From positions 1-54,058 of the forward strand of contig NZ_JAUZDX010000031.1 of assembly GCF_030704685.1 (NCBI RefSeq): a stretch of 54,058 nucleotides of DNA, written 5' to 3'. The notes beneath the pieces were generated by a model. It was not told the origin of the DNA and did not search any database. It saw only the letters and a list, made by a program, of their open reading frames with translations. The DNA is from Acidovorax sp. A1169 (GTDB lineage Bacteria; Pseudomonadota; Gammaproteobacteria; Burkholderiales; Burkholderiaceae_C). A program made the translations under genes and the position numbers. Shown in pieces: positions 51,085 through 54,058 of the stretch. Each line of letters opens with the position of its first letter. The first letter of the stretch is position 1.

Positions 51085-53868
51085 ATGTTTCCATTTTTTT
51101 CCCGCAGCAAAATGTCCGACGCACCTGAAGTGAATCCGGCCCCGGCCAAAACCCAAGAGGCGCATCCCCTGGATGCACTGACCGGCGGCGCCTTCTCTGC
51201 CGCCACCTCAGGCGAGCGCGCCTCCCGCATCCGCGACTGGCTGGCCACTCAGCCAGCGCCAGAGCAGCTGCAGGAAGTGTTCAAGGAGCTCAGTGGCCGC
51301 GACAAGGGCGCTGCCCGTGCCGTGCGCGAGCGCCTCGACGAGATCCGCCGCGCCAAGGGCCAGGAAGTGATTGCCGCCGAGTGGGCCGAGAAGGCCCAGG
51401 CGCTGCTGTCGGCGCCCAAGCTCAACATCGCCGATGCCCTGGCATGGCAGCGCGACGCGGCCAAGGCCGGCGCACCGCTGTCGCGCGAACCGCTGTCCCT
51501 GCTCAAGGTGCAGGTGGCCGATCGCGTGAAGGTCATCGAAGACCTGCAGCACCGCGTGCAGGTGCAGCGCGAAGCCGCCGTGCTCCTCGCGCAGCGCATC
51601 GAAGTGCTCTCCACCAAGCCCTGGCGCGACGCGCATGGCGCGCTGGAGCTGCTGCGCGCTGACGTCGCCCGCTGGCAGGAGCAGGCCCAGGAGTTGACCA
51701 GCGACGCCAGCTGGGCCAGTGTGGAAGCGCGCTTCCCGCCGCTGCTGGATGCCTCGCGCACCCAGTTGCTGGTGGTGTGGGACGCCTTCCAGCCTGCCGT
51801 GGCCCAGGCCGCTGCCGCCGCTGAAGACGCCAATGCCCCGCTGCCACCCGTGCCGGTGTGGGCCGATGAGCTGCGCGCCGCCCGTGGCCTGCCCACCGAG
51901 GCCGCCGCAGCGGCTGCAGCAGCAGGCGCAGCTGCCAAGCCCGCCCGCGCACCGAACAAGCCCAAGGTCGACCCCGAAGTGCGCGACAAGGCCGTGCAGG
52001 CCGTGCGCGATGCGCTGGTGGTGCTCGAGAAGGAAACTGCAGAAGGCCATGGCAAGGCCAGTGCCGGCGCCGCCGCCGCGCTGCGCGCCGTGCTCAAGAA
52101 CCATGGCAAGCACATCGATGCCGCGCTGGAGCAGCAGGTGCACACGGCCCTGGTGGCCGCAGGCGAGCTCGAAGGCTGGCAGCGCTGGGGCGCCGACCAG
52201 GTGCGCGAGGACCTCGTGGCCAAGGCTGAAGCCCTGCTCAACCGCCCCGAGGGCCAGGCCCTGGGTGGCCGCAAGATGCAGGAAACCCTGCGCGCCCTGC
52301 GCGAGCAGTGGAAGCAGGCCGACCAGGGCGGTGCGCCCAACCACGGTCTGTGGAAGAAATTCGACGAAGCCTGCAATGCCGCGCACAAGGTCGTGGAAGC
52401 CTGGCTCGACAAGATCCGCGCTGACGCCGCCGAGCACAAGGCCCAGCGCTTGGCCCTGATCGAGGAGGTCAAGGCCTGGACGCAGGAACATGCCACTTCG
52501 GGCGACTGGAAGGCCATCAACCGCGCCCTGTACCAGTTCGGCGACCGCTGGCGCGAAGGTGGCCACGTGGGCGAGAAGATCTTTGCCGAACTGCAGCCGC
52601 TGTGGAAGCAGGCCATCGCCGGCGCCGCCGCGCCGCTGGAGGCCGCGCAAAAGGAAAGCCTGGCCCGCCGCCACGCCATGATCGACGAGGCCGTGGCCCT
52701 GGGCGCCGCGCCCGCATTGCGCATCGACGCCATCAAGGCGCTGCAGCAGCGCTGGCAGGCCGAGGCACAGACCGTGCCGCTGGACCGCAAGCACGAGCAG
52801 AAGCTGTGGGACGCATTCCGCAAGCCCATCGACGAAGCCTTCAACCGCAAGTCGGCCGACCGTGAAAAGGCCGTGACCGAGCTGAGCGCGCACGACCGCG
52901 TGGTGCTCGACGCCTCCAAGGCCCTGGAAGCCGCCAACGCCACGGGCGATGCGCAGCAGATCCGCGCCGCCGTGCAGGCCCTGGAAGCCGCGCTGCGCGG
53001 CCAGGCCCAGGCCGCCGAGGCGGCTGCCTCGGCGCAGAAGAGTGAGCAAAGCGCTGCCGCATCGGTGGCGCAGGCCGACGAAGCCGCCGCAGTGCTCGGT
53101 GATGGCGAAGCGCCTGCGGCGGATGCCGGCGCGGACGGCGAAGCGGCAGCCCCTGCTGCAGCCCCCGTGGCGCCGCCCAAGCCTGCCCGCCCCGTGGTGG
53201 CCGTGCGTGGCGACGACCGCCCTGGCATGAAGAAGGACGCACCCGCAGCCCCCGGCCGCGGTGCGCGCCCTGGTGAGCGCCGCGATGGCGGCCGTGGCGA
53301 TGCAGGCCGTGGCGGCCCGCGCGATGGCCGTCCTGGTGACCGGGGTGCAGACCGCGGTGGTGACCGTGGTGGCCGCTTCGGCGAACGCCCGGCCTACGAA
53401 GACCGTGGCCCGCGCTTGGGCGACACGGCCTTCCGTGCCCAGCGCGATGCCATGGAGCACGCCCAGATGGCCCTGAAGAAGCTGGCTGCGCAAGCCCATG
53501 GCGAGGCGCTGACGCAGCTGCTCTCGGCCTGGGAAAAGCGCGATGCAGCGCAGGTGCCGAGCACGCAGGACCTGGGTGGCCGCGTGACGCCGGCCGTGCG
53601 CACGTCCTGGACGCAGGCGCTGTCTGCCGCGCCCAAGGGCGATGCAGCCGAGGCCCTGCTGCGCCTGGAGATGGCGGCCGAGGTGCCCACCCCGGCGGAG
53701 CACATCTCTGCACGCCGCCTGCTGCAGTTGCAGTTGCTCACGCGCCGCAATGACCCCGCGCCCGAGCAGACCTGGGGCCAGGATGCCGCCCGCGTGCTGG
53801 CCAGCCCGAGCGATGGCGCCACGGCCCGCCGCCTGCAGAACGTGCTGAAGAATCTGCTGCGCAAGTAA
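51085..53868 (+). CDS. DUF349 repeat protein with an RG-rich tail
   Basis: A 927-aa cytosolic, mostly helical protein. At least three DUF349-type repeats lie in the middle (for example MQETLRALREQWKQADQGG, WKAINRALYQFGDRWREGG and IDAIKALQQRWQAEAQ, each with a key Trp). After an Ala-rich helical stretch, residues ~723-776 form a disordered arginine/glycine-rich tract (GRGARPGERRDGGRGDAGRGG...), followed by a folded C-terminal segment. DUF349 function is not established. The ATG at 51085 (MFPFFSRSKMSDA) is chosen; another ATG is nine codons downstream. A strong terminator follows at 53906. Confidence 0.85.
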   Translation: MFPFFSRSKMSDAPEVNPAPAKTQEAHPLDALTGGAFSAATSGERASRIRDWLATQPAPEQLQEVFKELSGRDKGAARAVRERLDEIRRAKGQEVIAAEWAEKAQALLSAPKLNIADALAWQRDAAKAGAPLSREPLSLLKVQVADRVKVIEDLQHRVQVQREAAVLLAQRIEVLSTKPWRDAHGALELLRADVARWQEQAQELTSDASWASVEARFPPLLDASRTQLLVVWDAFQPAVAQAAAAAEDANAPLPPVPVWADELRAARGLPTEAAAAAAAAGAAAKPARAPNKPKVDPEVRDKAVQAVRDALVVLEKETAEGHGKASAGAAAALRAVLKNHGKHIDAALEQQVHTALVAAGELEGWQRWGADQVREDLVAKAEALLNRPEGQALGGRKMQETLRALREQWKQADQGGAPNHGLWKKFDEACNAAHKVVEAWLDKIRADAAEHKAQRLALIEEVKAWTQEHATSGDWKAINRALYQFGDRWREGGHVGEKIFAELQPLWKQAIAGAAAPLEAAQKESLARRHAMIDEAVALGAAPALRIDAIKALQQRWQAEAQTVPLDRKHEQKLWDAFRKPIDEAFNRKSADREKAVTELSAHDRVVLDASKALEAANATGDAQQIRAAVQALEAALRGQAQAAEAAASAQKSEQSAAASVAQADEAAAVLGDGEAPAADAGADGEAAAPAAAPVAPPKPARPVVAVRGDDRPGMKKDAPAAPGRGARPGERRDGGRGDAGRGGPRDGRPGDRGADRGGDRGGRFGERPAYEDRGPRLGDTAFRAQRDAMEHAQMALKKLAAQAHGEALTQLLSAWEKRDAAQVPSTQDLGGRVTPAVRTSWTQALSAAPKGDAAEALLRLEMAAEVPTPAEHISARRLLQLQLLTRRNDPAPEQTWGQDAARVLASPSDGATARRLQNVLKNLLRK

Positions 53869-53905
53869 GGGGCAAGCCCGGGCCCATGCCCGGCGCAGCC
53901 TTCGA

Positions 53906-53957
53906 AGCGCCTTTGTGTGCATGCCCCTGGGCATGGATGCGAAGGCGCTTTGTCTTT
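53906..53957 (+). terminator. Terminator of the DUF349 gene
   Basis: AGCGCCTT (53906-53913) pairs with AAGGCGCT (53942-53949), with an inner CATGCCC/GGGCATG stem, followed by TTGTCTTT. Confidence 0.75.
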
Positions 53958-53999
53958 GGGGGGTGGGTTGTGTAGGCGCGCGGGCCCTGGGCGCATGGG

Positions 54000-54058
<59 letters not shown>

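Noticed and set aside
51208..53934. 908-codon minus-strand frame opposite the DUF349 gene
   Set aside because: Exact antisense of a well-supported gene with codon-position GC bias; Gly/Leu/Ala-rich with no domain.

Overview
High-GC (roughly two thirds G+C) bacterial chromosome segment. It fits a betaproteobacterium of the family Comamonadaceae (Acidovorax/Diaphorobacter/Comamonas type). The pointers are a Bug-family solute receptor, an NtrBC-controlled glnA with a sigma-54 promoter, DUF2069/DUF4337/DUF4124 proteins and a YihY protein with a C-terminal extension. The assignment rests on family content only; no rRNA or marker search was possible. No tRNA, rRNA, CRISPR, transposase or prophage gene was seen, so this looks like ordinary chromosome with some accessory catabolic modules. 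The last ~57 bases are homopolymers and look like a contig-end artefact.

Layout. 0-8 kb: RsuA pseudouridine synthase, secreted YVTN beta-propeller, polysaccharide-deacetylase-like protein, sterol-desaturase-like membrane hydroxylase, a LysR regulator divergent from a BASS-type symporter, an EI24 membrane protein overlapping a CinA-like domain protein. 8-13.2 kb: nitrogen-control block glnA - (DUF4124 protein) - ntrB - ntrC, with an NtrC palindrome and a -24/-12 promoter before glnA. 13.3-18 kb: mixed small genes (GFA protein, hypothetical membrane protein, methyltransferase divergent from a short AraC protein, EamA transporter). 17-20.6 kb: LysR regulator divergent from a Bug receptor and an FAD aromatic monooxygenase, a compact aromatic uptake/hydroxylation module. 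20.6-28.2 kb: WGR-like hypothetical, glycine-zipper/DUF2383 protein, exonuclease III, the folate/thymidylate genes folA and thyA flanking a DUF4337 protein, a GNAT enzyme and two tandem paralogous small secreted proteins.

28.6-38.6 kb is the most coherent system: a nine-gene polyol catabolic operon, namely ABC importer (binding protein, two permeases, ATPase), ribitol-type SDR dehydrogenase, D-arabinitol 4-dehydrogenase-type MDR/mannitol dehydrogenase, AraC regulator, xylulokinase and fructokinase. Polyols would be imported, oxidised to ketoses (xylulose, ribulose or fructose) and phosphorylated. 38.6-54 kb: secreted nuclease, GNAT, GlcD-type FAD oxidoreductase, DUF2069, YihY, a 784-aa EF-hand membrane protein of unknown function, EamA transporter, nrdR, glyA, a membrane-anchored lytic transglycosylase, a 1-kb non-coding interval with two candidate structured RNAs, and a 927-aa DUF349 protein with an arginine/glycine-rich tail.

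The least explained items are: (i) the large inverted duplication that copies the lysR start site in front of the symporter gene; (ii) the candidate structured RNAs at 50.4-51.0 kb and 23.9-24.1 kb; (iii) the 784-aa EF-hand protein; (iv) the RGG-like tail on the DUF349 protein.
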